A stretch of DNA of 64,000 bases from Nephromyces sp. MM_2019 (taxonomy: Eukaryota > Apicomplexa > Aconoidasida > Nephromycida), in the NCBI GenBank assembly GCA_015657535.1, contig JADHZB010001138.1:9565-73564 (forward strand). The letters are read 5' to 3'. This document shows, in pieces, positions 23,801-36,214 of this stretch. How positions within the stretch are numbered: the first letter of the stretch is position 1; each line of letters starts with the position of its first letter. The position numbers and the translations under genes are program-made. Below the pieces are notes generated by a model. The model ran no database searches. It had not been told where the DNA came from and was given only the letters and a program-made list of their open reading frames with translations.

Positions 23801-26500
23801 TACATCACTGTCATGCCAGGTTCCTTTTCACGTAGCAAACAACCTAAGGCTTATAATGGGCAATATGCGTACCCGCGCGGCCCATAGTTACCGCTGGGAG
23901 AGTCGCCGCAGCAAATTTCGTAGATCACCCAGACCTTTGTAAGGGCTACAGCAAGGCTGGTTCAGCCTGGGACATGTAAACGGCAAACGATTTCAGCCTT
24001 TACAGCATCAAAATGGCCGGAATCAAGGGTCGTATTCCGTTTATGTGTGCCCTATAGGACATACTACTACCAGGTGCACCATTATGGGTGCCCACAGCGA
24101 CACAGTCACATCCGCAACATCTGCGACAAGCACGTCTTCGGTCAACCCACCAAGGGCTCAACAACCTTACGGTTGGCACCTTGTATCATCTTCGTGAACT
24201 CACCTAGACTCAGAAGGCCTTAAGCCACATTGTAACAAGACAGGGTGAAGGCACAGCGGAGTAAAACGCTGGGAAGTGCAACCGACTAAGTAAGACATCG
24301 CTAAGGAGGCATGACAAATAAACATTTCGTCCCGCTCCCCTCAGGGATGCAAAAAAACAGCCAGCAGTAAATGCATTCCCTGACAACATGAAAATTCGAG
24401 AGATGCTTCTTTGACATTCGTAACGATAATGGGTTCAACCATTAGGCAAACACGTACTTAGCTTAATCAACGTCTGCCAAATCATAAAGGCAACATGTTC
24501 CCGATAGATTCTCTCAAAACTGCTTGGCAGCTTGACAACAAGAACTACGAGATAAGCAAAATCACAGAAGGTTTGCGCATAGCAATACTCCCTCACTGTA
24601 TATATATTTCCAAGCTACCGAAGAGTGCCTCCCACCTCAACCATGTAGTAAAATATATATGAATATTGCTTGTTTATGTTCAAAGAATGTATTCCTATCT
24701 TTGTACTACACTGACAATAGCAAATAGACATTAAGCCGATAGTTCCACTGTACAGCCAATAATTGCGCGGCTTAAGGATTCAAACTCCTATCCCCCATAT
24801 TCCATCTCATTAATCCTACGGGGCCCTAAGGCCCGTTCTGAGCGGTTGCCCCTCAAATGCAAGAACGTTAAAGGCGTGTTCGCTATATTCACTGATAATT
24901 TCGTTCGAAGACAGGTAATACAGCAACCGCCTTTTTCATAAACCACATAAAACCGTAATGCAAGCAAGGCTTCATGCCTTCGCGTGCGTAGAGGCGCATA
25001 TCTACGTTGACAAAACCTGAGCGGTGAGCAAACATGCGCACCGCGTAGCATATAGTGCTCCATATGGAAAAGGTCAAGCGCCGGATATGTCTACTGTTCA
25101 AACAAGCGCCTTACGCTTGGAGGGTTATTCCCTGTTACAGGCTCTTATGGGAAAGGTGGATCCTCGCCGGCTTGCTCAATCTAGTGAAAGTAGGAGGAAC
25201 ACCATATCGGGATTTCTAAGATGAGATGGCCATGCCAAAGGAGATTCATCCAATAACATCCACATGGGCTACTTTACCCAAAAATGCAAGGCCTGCTTTA
25301 CCTTTCTCCATTGAAAACATGATATGGCTAGGCCGTAATGCAGGTGTTCTCAAGTCATGTTAGTAAAAGAAAACAGCATAGCTATCTCCCTTTAAAGAAA
25401 ATATTGATAGTCATTCAAGCCATGCTGAAGGGCGTCTATACATGTTCCCAAACAGGTTACGCTATTGAGTACGGCATCCGCTTGTCGTAGCATAACAAAG
25501 GGAAAATATCGCTGATAACATTAACAAAGTGAGCAAAATGCTTTATACACTTTCAGCACTTAAAAAAGCAGGATGATACGGGGATAAAACTACAGAATAT
25601 TAATAAATTAGCAGAGTTCAAGTCATCTTATAGCTAAAAGACGCTGGGGCAGTCCATTCAATTATGTAAAGCTTTCCAAAAGATAATGAGTAATGGAGAA
25701 AATTCAGCACAATAATCAAAGTAACAGGACTACAAGAATCTGTACGTGAATCATAGTAGCAGTCATATAGGGATTCAAGCTAGCTTCATATAGCCTCCAA
25801 ATGGTTCAGCTTAAAATCTTATCCAAATTGCGCGCCTTTTTTTATCGTAATTTTTTGAAAATTACGATAAAAAAAGGCACACATATCCATCATCGTTCTG
25901 CTCACGTGACAAAGATTAGGCTCCAAAGTTTGCCACGAATTAAAAATTCAGCTAAAGGCTACCTTATAACGAACACACCAAGAGAGGATCACCACCTCTG
26001 ATACAGTTATAACAGTTCTCAACTAAAAAAAATACAAACAGCTTTTCAAATTAACTGAATTATGAGGCTGCACCCAGATCATACCAAGTCGCTTTACATA
26101 TTTAAATAGTTCACGCCCACTTAAATTACGCGACAAGAATCCATAAAGCAATAAAAACTACAAAGGAATCTAAAGGTGCATGCTTTTAATATAGGTATCC
26201 GAAGCGCAACTGATAACAACACAATAGATGATTTAATTTACGAGTAGCCAGACGCCAACAACGCATACAAAAAAATCCTTTGATAAAACATACAGAAAGA
26301 AGCACTGAATATCGCTAATTCTAACAAGCGACCATTGATATACGATCAATATCAGAAGGCTAGAAAATCAGGATAATTGCTCCAAAAAAAAAGTACCTCC
26401 TCTGCTTCAATTAGCAGACAGCACTCCTATTACTCGTCACAGGATGCATGAGAATACTGAATTAAATTCACTTTATAAATACAAGGAAAATATTCAGTCA
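20876..26500. other. GC-richer island without recognisable genes
   Basis: From about 20.9 to 25.3 kb the sequence is visibly richer in G and C than the surroundings, especially 23.3-24.1 kb (runs such as GGCGCGCC and CGCGGCGG-like words), and short ORFs overlap on all frames. None looks like a protein family, and I see no rRNA or tRNA. From 25.3 kb on it returns to AT-rich sequence and contains the perfect hairpin at 25834-25878. Confidence 0.45.
25834..25878. repeat. Perfect 21-bp inverted repeat with 3-base loop
   Basis: The left arm (25834-25854) starts GCC, then seven T, then ATCGTAATTTT. The right arm (25858-25878) is its exact reverse complement, separated only by TTG. It lies between genes, about 0.6 kb downstream of the nearest candidate exon. 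It could form a strong DNA cruciform or RNA hairpin. Its function is unknown. Confidence 0.95.
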
Positions 26501-26503
26501 TTA

Positions 26504-26632
26504 TGAACTTTTTTCTTCAGTCGGCTGGCGAACAGCAACTTTAAAGAAAGGTCCCCACTCTTCAAAACCTAAAATCATGCCTAGAGATTCATGGGCAAAA
26601 TATGGATGAAACTCAAAGAGGATTAGAGCCAA
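26504..26632 (-). CDS. Candidate terminal exon of an unidentified gene
   Basis: After a good acceptor (CACATATTTTCTAG), the minus strand encodes about 41 protein-like residues (TSPLALILFEFHPYF, then ESLGMILGFEEWGPFF) ending in a TAA stop at about 26504. It is the last part of a longer open frame whose upstream half looks like random translation. The acceptor needs a phase-2 donor. I could not find one in the COX6A-like gene just upstream, so the parent gene is unknown. Composition alone supports it. Confidence 0.35.
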
Positions 26633-26983
26633 GGGACTAGTTCTAGAAAATATGTGACTATCATCAATCGGATGATAAAATGCACAACAAAATAAAGATA
26701 TTTCAAACCGAAAAAATATAAAATTAATTCCAATCCTGACATATACATAGTTCGCACACCCTATTTGAAAAGAACACACACAAGATATTGTCCACCTCAA
26801 AAAAGATTGAAACGTACACCGTCGCTTATGAATACAAAAAACAGATCTTCTCTCCAAGCCTGCTAAGCAAACGAATCTCCTGCGAACATACAGCCCATTT
26901 CTATCAAAATAAAACCCCAACGAGTAACAAACCAACTAATCGTGCATACCCCACTACATCAAGTGCGCATATAACCCACCGCA

Positions 26984-28091
26984 TCAATGGTGACCACCAG
27001 ATCCACCATGGTGAGGCTCCTCCAAATTATAGTGTGGCTTTGTTAAAGGTCCCTTTTTGCCATTGATTAAAAATACGTGGCCTTCCGCCCTCAATTTGTC
27101 GAAACACTCACGTTTGCAGCTTGCCTCAAGCCAGCGGCATTCCTTGCACCTATCCCGGGGACTGATCCCAGGAATCTTGCTATGCCACGTGAAATCTGTC
27201 CTGCGATTATTCATCATAGGGTAATCTGGGGGTTTAGGGCATGGGGGTTTAACAGCAAAATGAGCTTGAGCTTGCATCCAAAACACCAGCGATATGGTAA
27301 AGAGGATTATTGAGTTTGCCATCATAAACATGGAGAGTTTCCTCTCTTGTTCAGTGAGCTGCACTGATGCAGCCCTAGCAGAGGGCTCTAGATCCATTAC
27401 CCAAGCCTTCCTATCGAACCATCTCGTGAGAAAACCAGTGATATCTGCCCATCTATAGAGGAAATCTACTACTGCCGACTGGTTACGAGAGCCCTGGCCC
27501 ACTTTTAGCTCGTACTCGAGATGTTGACCAACAGGAACAAAACTTGTAGCAGCTGCCACCGAGGTGGCAGAATCTGTGAAGGGGCCTGGCTTCACCGCAG
27601 CAGATGAAACAGGAATGGAAGATGAGTCAGCATCAGAGGTGGGAGGCCGGGAAAGGAAAGTAGAGTGTGCACGACGAAGCACCTGGTATGGCAAGGGGCA
27701 GGGCTCTGACGTGGGGCTAACAAAAGTCCAAGAAGAGGTAAATGAAGAGGAGACGTTTGCAAAGCTTCGTATTGAAAGCTTCGAGCGAGCAAAAAGATGG
27801 GAAATTTCAAAAGACTGGGTCACGATCAAACGGGGACCAGGTGACACACGGGGAAACAACGTCCCCATAAGTAGAGGGGCTTTCAAAAGCGTCATGACTA
27901 GAGGACGAAAGATTGGAAATCGGCGAAGGCCGGTGCAACCCTTGTAGCGTTGCAATGAAGGTACAGCGGGATATCCTGAAAAGAATAACCTGTGAAGAAT
28001 ACACTAAACTCTTAATGCTTGCTATGCGACATTGATGTAGTCCCCGGAAACGTGAGTAAGGAGCTACAAAAAAAGCTCTCAACGATAGCAT
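26984..28091 (-). CDS. COX6A-like mitochondrial inner-membrane protein
   Basis: The main exon runs 26984-27975. A possible first exon is 28010-28091 (ATG, 27 codons), joined across a very short 34-base intron to give about 357 residues. Without it, the first in-frame ATG is at 27895 (303 residues). The N-terminus is rich in Arg, Ser and hydrophobic residues and poor in acids, as in mitochondrial presequences. One transmembrane segment (MFMMANSIILFTISLVFW) is followed by PPDYPMMNNRRTDFTW, which fits the cytochrome c oxidase subunit VIa pattern PP-x-YP-x4-R-x3-F-x-W. Then comes a cysteine-rich tail (CKECRWLEASCKREC) and a His/Gly end. Subunit VIa is usually about 100 residues, so the long N-terminal half is unusual. 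The assignment rests on one motif plus topology. Confidence 0.55.
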
Positions 28092-28560
28092 ACGACTAGT
28101 GGAGAGGGTCAGGTGATGCAAGAGAAGATAGTGCTCTACAGAATGTAGATGACTCCTCCAAAACATAAACTATCAAGCTATTCCTCCACTTTCATTTCCT
28201 TCCACATGGTCATAATCATCAGTTTCACGGCAGATGAAGCATGGGGGGCGCAGTAGGTGTGCTATCAGTGGTAGTGTTTAGCTCTGCTGGGGCTTTGTAG
28301 GCTAAAAGCATTGTCAGTGCTCGCGTCGCGGTAAAAATTATGGCGGGGTCAAAGCGGTAAGGAACTAGTTTGGTTCTGCAGCTATCATAAGCCAGGTTTT
28401 CTGTGTCGCGCCTCCTGGCTTGGCACAGCAGAATTTAGGAAGTATTACATCCCCTACATCTCTCTACATCACCTAGAGCTCCCTACGCATGGTGGCGGCC
28501 GTTGTGTGTGTGACAACATGCGCGCGCTCGCCCATCTGCATCATAAGCTCTGTGAACATC

Positions 28561-30000
28561 TCAGCCGGTAGAGCGGCAATGGTGTGTAACCCAGATAATC
28601 ACGCCTACAGCACTTAACACTATACCAATTATCGTACTAAGACACGGTTGGCACGCGTAGACATATGGAGCATCTCCCTCCAATGCAAGAGAGGACTTGA
28701 CATAGATGCCACTACCTGCCGAAGTGTCTTGGGTAATATGTATAGGAAGCCATACTCTAGCAGAGCCAGGGTATCGAGGAATCCGCGCACTGAAGTTATA
28801 CACTTGTAAGCAAATTAATAAGTCACGCAGGAAAACAATTATGACTGTCCTTATATCTCTTCAGTAATCTCGGTTTTTAAGGGCTCTAAGCTTATTAATT
28901 AGCAGTAATTCCAACATTAGTGCAAGTGATCCTAAAAGACAAAATCAGATGAGTATAAATTACCGCAATAGCTAGTACAACCTTGATTCATGTGGGGTTA
29001 TGGAGATCCGTTCATTAAAAATGCTTGACATGAGTGCAGTAAAGCAAGTTAGAGTGACAAAGAAAGGCAGAAAGTTGTAAATTAAAATTAGCCAATGCCA
29101 CTGTGCTGGAGCTATTTCTGTTGCAAATGTGAGCACCGTGGGTGGGATGTACCCATATCTCTCATCTTTTCGTGTAAAAGCCAATGAAAATCAACATACC
29201 TCAACTATGAACTCTGCATCACGAAAGGGACAGCGGGCTTGAATTGATTTTATAAAGAAATCTTCATTTGCCTTGTATTGTGGAATTTGCTTCGCGTTTA
29301 CTTGTAATTTCAATTTTTTTCTATCCCAGTTTACCTGTAGCTGAGCATTGCTAATACCAGCGACCAAAGAAGCCTCTTATAGGCATGTCTAGCATTCAAC
29401 TTGGATCACAGGTGTAATAATATAAGAAATATTACCCCGATAAATGCGACTCTCGGGGTACCATAATTATCTGCACCTTTTGCATGTAGTCATAGTTTTC
29501 AAGATGGAATATTGCACCGTGTGGGTCTTTGTACACCTTAGTAAAATATTGCCCACAGAGTGGATAATAAGATATGTCCTCGTCTCTTGTGACTTGTAGG
29601 GGTCACATAGGCATGCATTGCACAGCACAATAACAGGATTGTGCTTACTGGTAGGTTAAAGTACGAAGGGGATGTGACTGCTGGTGCAGGAGTTTCGAGG
29701 ATACGCAAATGCACTTATCTTTAAAATTGAACAATCTTGCGGCATCTGTGGCCTTCGCAAGCACGTCGTTAACAGGTCTATATCTAATTCCAAATACTTG
29801 TATAATGAAGAGGTCGGTGGTGATGGAACTCGATTGAGTAGCTTCGATAAATTTTAAATGGGTAACTTGTTGTGACACAGTAGGAATCAACTGCGCTTTC
29901 AGTCTTGAAGGGATAGCTTCAGCAAAAGATGGGTTGATGAATACGTATCTACATGTATGAAAACTCGTTTTGTCGTTTCCATCTGGTATAATGGATGCTG
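28561..30000 (-). CDS. Unknown multi-exon membrane protein, N-terminus missing
   Basis: Five exons join in frame on the minus strand: 29649-30000, 29477-29585, 29200-29334, 28982-29160 and 28561-28789 (junction phases 2, 0, 0, 2), giving about 334 residues that end in TGA. The first exon needs a phase-1 donor upstream that I could not identify, so the start is unknown. Visible features: an N-terminal segment IIPDGNDKTSFHTCRYVFIN; a hydrophilic middle (VYKDPHGAIFHLENYDYM); a transmembrane segment (WLILIYNFLPFFVTLTCFTA); a probable lumenal stretch with YPGSARVWLP; and a second transmembrane segment near the C-terminus (IIGIVLSAVGVIIWV) followed by a short tail. The two-TM topology with a loop suggests an endomembrane protein. 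I do not recognise the family. Consistent splice phases are the main evidence. Confidence 0.55.
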
Positions 30001-31808
30001 CTATTTTTTATAGCGACGCGCTGCTTCCAGAATGCTGCACTTGTTGACATTTTGCATACGAAATTTTAATTATGAGCGTCGCAGACAACTGTATATCCTG
30101 CATCAATGCGCTGTTTGGTACATGTCATACCAAGGGGGGCTCGACAATATCCTGCATCAGTTCTTTTGATGCGGAACCTCTATGATCTAATGCACTGTCC
30201 ACACACTTTTTGGTATAATATATCCGTTTTGAAACAACGTGCTTTTTTTGTTACTAGCCTTATCTCCTTAGACTTCTATGATTCTTTCTACCGGTTTTAT
30301 AACCTTGTTCATTTCTGCGGCTATAGTTGCTTGGAACAGGATTATTTCTTCCTTTCACATCGATCTCGTTGAATAAACATTTTGCTGCGGTGTGTGCATG
30401 ATATCCTGGGTTGTACCAATGCTCAAATGTGTTGAATCGCCCCTAGTAGCTTCATTTTTCATGTCCTCGCTGATTCACCCAGTTTATCATGTCTTCTTAT
30501 TCTTCTTTCATATCTCTTGTAGCAATTTCCACGACTTACACTTGTGTAATGTTCAGAAAGAAAGACTGACAGTTATGCCGTTTAAAAGTGCATTGGCGTT
30601 TCTTCTTTTATATGAGCTCGTGTGTGTGCTTCTGTATTGCCAACTCTACTAGAGTTGTGCGATGAACGTGATTTGTGTTCAATTAAGCTGTAAATGCTCT
30701 ATTTTTTACACATTTGTAGGTAGTTTTTGTTCTACCTTCTGATATAGCGTTACCTGATACCCACACGCACAGTGGACATATGGATATAAATTACGTTTTG
30801 TCGCTTTTTTTAGGTCCCATCCTGGGGTATAGCATACACTTAGACTAAAAACTTGATATATCGGAATTTGGCAGTTTACAAATGTATGTGGTATGATATT
30901 ACTTATGCATAGTGTATAATTGGCATAAGTAATTGTTTAGGTTGTGGTGCTTCTGAGGCGTTGGCTACTGGTAGTGATGCGATAATGTTTCAATACACTT
31001 TATAACTTAGCGCGTGCGTGTATATTAATGCATTATGATTATGTTATAAGTGTGTGTGTTGCATTAAAAAGGTTGCTACAGTATTATTTTGAAACATGTT
31101 GCTGTAGCGTGCTCAATGCAAGTCTTAGCGACTCTTTTCATGTTTTTGAATGTGAGCATTGCTGTACTTGCTGTCCGTGGATGGTAGCTTTTCCGTCATG
31201 AATTTCTATGCTACGATGTTGGAATCGAAGTCATTTTGAATAGAAATTTTCATCTAAATTGCCTGATTTTATTGTGTTGAGTATTTATCCGGTGAGAAGT
31301 GTTTTAGCATATTTCCCGAGATAACTAAGTCTTTTTTTAGCTTTCCAAATGCTTTTAGCAATGTAGCTCCGGTGTGCATCATCGTGATGCAGCCCTTTCA
31401 CCCCTTTCTGGCACGTGCCTGTTAAAGCATACTAATACTTTTTCATGCCTAAAAAGGGGAGCGGCTTGTTCCTCTTTTACTGCATATATCACCTCATCTG
31501 ACTTTCTTTTTATCCTTGCTAGCGTGCTATAGTGTTCCCATGGCAGGTGGGAAAAATTCCTTCGGTCTCCTTACCTAGGGATTTTTGCTTGAAGTACCAA
31601 TTTTTTTAATTTAACGGAAATACCTGTTGATTGAGATATACAAGCACACAAGCTCTGAAACGTGTATATACTTGAAAAAAGTATACGAAAATCTTTTGAA
31701 GGATATCAGCATTAGAGTCTTTCAGTAATTGCTTTAAACGTTGTCATAAAGCCATGTGATATTTACATATTATTTGGACCAATTTAAGTCTTCCTCTCCA
31801 AGCTTACT
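30001..31808. other. Intergenic region between divergent genes
   Basis: Separates the minus-strand membrane-protein gene from the plus-strand gene at 31809. It should hold both promoters and the missing 5' exon(s) of the former. A short direct repeat ATATCCTGCATCA occurs at about 30094 and 30149. No convincing coding exon is seen. Confidence 0.4.
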
Positions 31809-34800
31809 ATGGGAAATGCACCTTCTAGGGCGGAAAGCACTGCAGCCCAATCTTCTCCCCCAAAGGCAACTTCCGCAGTAGATTGCCTTAATCCGGTGAA
31901 CACAGCGAAGTTGCTGCGCCCTACCGCTGGAACAGCTGAAAATTTAAAAAGATATAATGATTTAAATAAAGGAGAAGTGCCGCAATCGGAAGAAGCGAGC
32001 GATGGGGCATTACAAGGAGGAGAGGTTAGTGGATGGGTGAGTAGGCTTGCCACAGGACCAACGGTGGGATCAATAATCTACGAAGAAGTTATGAAAAGGA
32101 CGTGGTTTCTTTTTCATCCCCCGATAACAGCAGAGGCAAACAGTGTAAAGAGCTCTAATAATGTACGGGCGAATAAAGCGTTTCATGAAGCTTCTAAGCC
32201 TAGTCAAGAACACCTTGCTCTGCCAGATGGTCGTTATCTTGAAGAGAATCTTCATGATAAATCTACACGACAGCCTTCATCTAAGTTATATTCTTCGATT
32301 AACTTATTTGCTCACTCAAAGGATACCAGGGAGTTCAAAGAAATTCGTACGTTAAATTCACGCGATCCTCTCTGCTCTGGCTACAAAACATCACAGGGCA
32401 TCAAAATCAGCTCCAGTTCACCTTTGGGTCTGCGTAATACACCAATCTACCATCCATCAATAAATTCAGAATGTTATAAACGTATTGAGAGTTTTACTGA
32501 GCAAACTGGGAGCGCACTTAAACGGAGAGCCGATTCTGCTGAATCTCTTCTTAAGGCCGGGGAAGTCGTATTACAAGCAGAAAACTGCTTAGTAGCTTAT
32601 CCTATCACTGCCAATGGATACTGTCGCGCCGATCCCAATTCAGGTGAACAGATCGCTGCCACTCCTACCTCCGGAGCAAGGCTCAACAATAGTGGCAACA
32701 AATGTTTTTGCCCCTCGCACAAGCGCCAGTCACCACTTTCCAAAATCTGCGAATATTCGCCACGCGCCATGAAAAGGCAAAAGGATATGTTCTGTCGCTC
32801 TATTCCAGTTCATGAAGATGTGATAAACTCCTTTCAATGTTTTACTCCTTCTAAACCGAGGGAGCGGTTTAGAAGTTTAGCGCCGAGTGATGCAAAAACT
32901 AGCTCTCTCCGGTACTCCTTGCAGAAAACAAGGGTTTCTGAATCCCCCTGCAAATTTATGAGTGCTTCTAGCCGTACTGATAGTGTGTGTACTCCGAAAT
33001 CTCGCCCTTCTCAAAATCTTGCAGATCTCATTGCAACCCCACAACCACAGCCTACCTTCCAAACCGCGCGCAATTCAAAGGATAACAAGAGGAGTATATC
33101 GTGGAGGAATTCGCCACATTTGAAAGACACTCTATGCACTCCAGATTTTTGGACCAAGTCGTATGAAGTCATTACTGATCCAGTTATCAAAGGCAGCATT
33201 ATACTTAGCGCTTGGAATGAGGGGATGATACCGTACGATGCTGTTTGTAACAATGTCGATGTTGTAGTTCCGGTTCAGCAATCACATGAAACCCTTCTTT
33301 TCCCGAGAGAAGCGTTGGGAAGACGGGGAAGGATTTGTTTAAGAAATGGCTTATTTAAGGGCTGCGTTAGTGGACTGGGTGCCTTCAACCTCCTAAGTCG
33401 CGATTCTCCAATATACATTGAAACCTCCCCTCGTATGTCTAGGACCATGGTAAACTTTCCCTCCAGGCTACTGAAATCCTCGCTAGTTCCTGTGAATCAA
33501 ACGATTTCTCTCTACAAACGAGGGTGGGAAGAGAAAAGTGATGATGTTTGTTGCTTTTGCAGTTTTATGCGGCAAAGCAATAACCCGCATATTGGAGTAT
33601 TTCCACATGGTGCATATCCGGCTAATAAAGCTATGAATAGCAATAGTTGTAGGGAGAATGATGATTTGTGTGGGAATAGTGATTCTCCAGGTGACGATTG
33701 GCCCGAAACTCGTAGTCGAAATAATCCGCTAGCTAATGAAATCATAGTAGCAAATGAAGCCACTAGAGAGAAAACGTCTAGATTTCATGCACGCGAAACA
33801 CGTAGTACGAAGGAAAAAGCGAAACTTGTAGACATTAAAGGGTTGTATGTAAACCATGCCTTTAATGGCTACAATAGCAAGAAAGAAAAAGCTTCCGATA
33901 AAAAAGTTCGCACTCCAAAAAGCAATAAGAAGACCTTGGCACCTCATGGAGATACCATGGCGACGTCTTCAACCATCAACATGTCTCCAAGGATTCTTGA
34001 GAATTTCATTGATGAGAAGCAGTCTCGCATACTTATACCAAGGCAGCTGTGTATCTTGAAAGAAATCTCACAGCTAAAGGATGATTCTACGACACTCTCT
34101 AATACAGATATCCGCAAGGGTTCTTTAGATAGTAAGAAAACCCACAGTAGCACCATAGGTACTGGAGGGGAGGCAATTTCACGAACACCAGGCAATGGAG
34201 AGGCCACTGCGTATGTAGACCATCAAAAGATTGAGAATTCCCCTGTTTCCTCCGGAAGTTCTACGATTTCAAACTATGTTCACAATGAATGCTACATTTG
34301 CCAAGGCTGCTTAAGCACCCGATTTAGGCGTAAAAAATGTCTCCCTACGTTGAGTAGTAGCCCAAGGAATCAGGAGAGGCAGGATGTAAAGGATGAAAGC
34401 GCTGATAAGAGCATTCCAGCTTGCCCTACGGTGTCGGTAATGATTATGTGTAAGCCTGCGTACCTTATACTGTGGAGATATTCAATCAGATTTAACCGAA
34501 AGTCTCCTTCAGAAAAATACTGGGCCGTATTGGAGGCTCAATTTGTGCCCACGAAGTGGTTTGGAGAACATTTTGAGGTACTGTTGCACTCTATTGCCAG
34601 TTAGCGTTAAGTGCAGGAAATTTTTTGCCGTCTTTGCCGCCTGTTGGTGTGGAGTGTATGCCAAAATATGGCGGAGATTTTTGATAGTTAGAAATGGAAG
34701 ACTTCCTCCGGCAAAATTGACATTTTTGAGGCATTTTTTTGGTTGCGTTTTGTGTCTGGTTTTTTACTTTCTTTTTTAGTAGATTTTGAGTGCAAGACTT

Positions 34801-36214
34801 GACTTTTCATAGAGGGAGAAGACTTGATGAAATGAAGCACTTTCGTATAGTTTTATACAATTATATGCTCTCTATTCTTGTGGTATCCTGGTTTCTAATA
34901 ATTTGATGGTCACTCAAGATTTTTGGCAAAGGCAAAGCATTGGTGATAACTTGCACTCTTCTCTAAAGCCAGTGTTATCACTATTGCTTCAAGGATTTAT
35001 AGCTAATTATCTGTTATTTAGAGCTCTTTATCTTTTGTTTTATCAAACTTGCATCATAGCATTACGTTTTCTTGCTCATCACCTTCTGAATTTATCGCTA
35101 CATCATTGTGCACTCATGGGGCTAAATTCGACCGTTTTATAGTTTATATATTCCTCGAAATCTTGGCAGCTCAGAGACTATCTCTATTGCAAGCAGTGCT
35201 ACTTATAAGGACTGTCGGATAGTAGTTATCTAACACATGATATCGCAGTATCTTCTGGCTTAGTGAGTTCATTTTCTCCCTCTTTGTAAAGTTTTGTCGA
35301 AGCATTAGTTGGTGAATGTTTATGAGTTTTGTGCGTGGTTCATCCTCATGCTACAGTCATTAGTTTGTGGATATCTATGAGTTTTTTGTGTGTAGTTCAT
35401 CCATCCTTGTGACGTTGGTCAGCACCGCCTCTGTTTCTCCACTTTGTCTTTTCTTTTTGTCAAAAATCTATTCCTTTGAATTGATCACCTAATTATTATT
35501 ATGTGCTTAAGATGGGACTCCACGCCTTCAACTACAGTTATTTTTATTTTCCCCTAAAATCATTCCTTTGAGAAATATATTATAATATAACTTCTATGCT
35601 TCAGTAATGACGCCTAATTCGTGATTTTTTTCAAAATGCCATGACTTGTTCCTTTCAGTGTGTTTCAATCCACCCCTTCTTCGTCTTCTTCTCCCTCTTA
35701 TTCTTCTTCCTCTGTATCTTCTTATTCTTTTGTAGTCCACGACTGACAACTCCTGGTGTGTAATCCACTTACTCCCTCTTCTTCACTGCTGTAATCTTAC
35801 TTCCACTCAGCTCGTACACACCCACTTACTCCCTCTTCTTCACCGCTGTAATCTAGCATCCACCTTTAACTTCGAAACATTTCTCAGAAAAGCAATCCTG
35901 ACAAATTTAATCTTAAAGTCCGTATCCTAGATCAGCTGAGGGCTGTTAAGACTTTTGAAGATGCCCGCATCTGTGCCTGGTGCCTAGCTGGTAGCTTAGA
36001 ATATGCTCTCAACGAGTTAGGCTTTGAGCACTCAATCAAGGAATTAATGGATGGAATGTGGAAAGGTTTTCCAGAGGCTACGATGAGTCAGGATTTCAAA
36101 CCTATAGATAGTGTTACGCGTTTAGTGTGTATGAATAATGCAGTACCAGTTATCCGCTTCCATTCCGAGCATAGTGCCTGCATAGGCATCAGATTCGCTG
36201 GGGTAGAGTTGTAG
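31809..36214 (+). CDS. Large unknown protein with N-myristoylation start
   Basis: Exon 1 is 31809-34577 (923 codons). Joining its donor (GAG|GTACTG) to the acceptor TTTCTCAG and the exon 35888-36214 keeps frame and gives 1031 residues; without splicing the ORF stops at 34604. The second exon is protein-like throughout (FEDARICAWCLAGSLEYAL, then SIKELMDGMWKGF). The protein begins MGNAPSRAES, a good match to the myristoylation rule (Gly2, small residue at 6, basic residue at 7), so membrane attachment at the cytosolic face is predicted. Most of exon 1 is Ser/Lys/Asn/Arg-rich and probably disordered. The end of exon 1 (YLILWRYSIRFNRK to KWFGEHFE) and exon 2 look like a folded domain that I do not recognise. 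This is the only plus-strand gene in the window. Confidence 0.65.
35765..35854. repeat. 33-bp direct repeat in a pyrimidine-rich tract
   Basis: The sequence beginning CCACTTACTCCCTCTTCTTC occurs at 35765-35797 and again at 35822-35854 with one mismatch. It sits at the 3' end of the proposed intron of the myristoylated-protein gene, within a CT-rich stretch starting near 35680, just upstream of the acceptor at 35887. Confidence 0.85.

Noticed and set aside
24760..24800. Second T-arm-like sequence (GGATTCAAACTCC)
   Set aside because: The stem is only four pairs, lacks the conserved G-C closing pair and has no matching acceptor stem.
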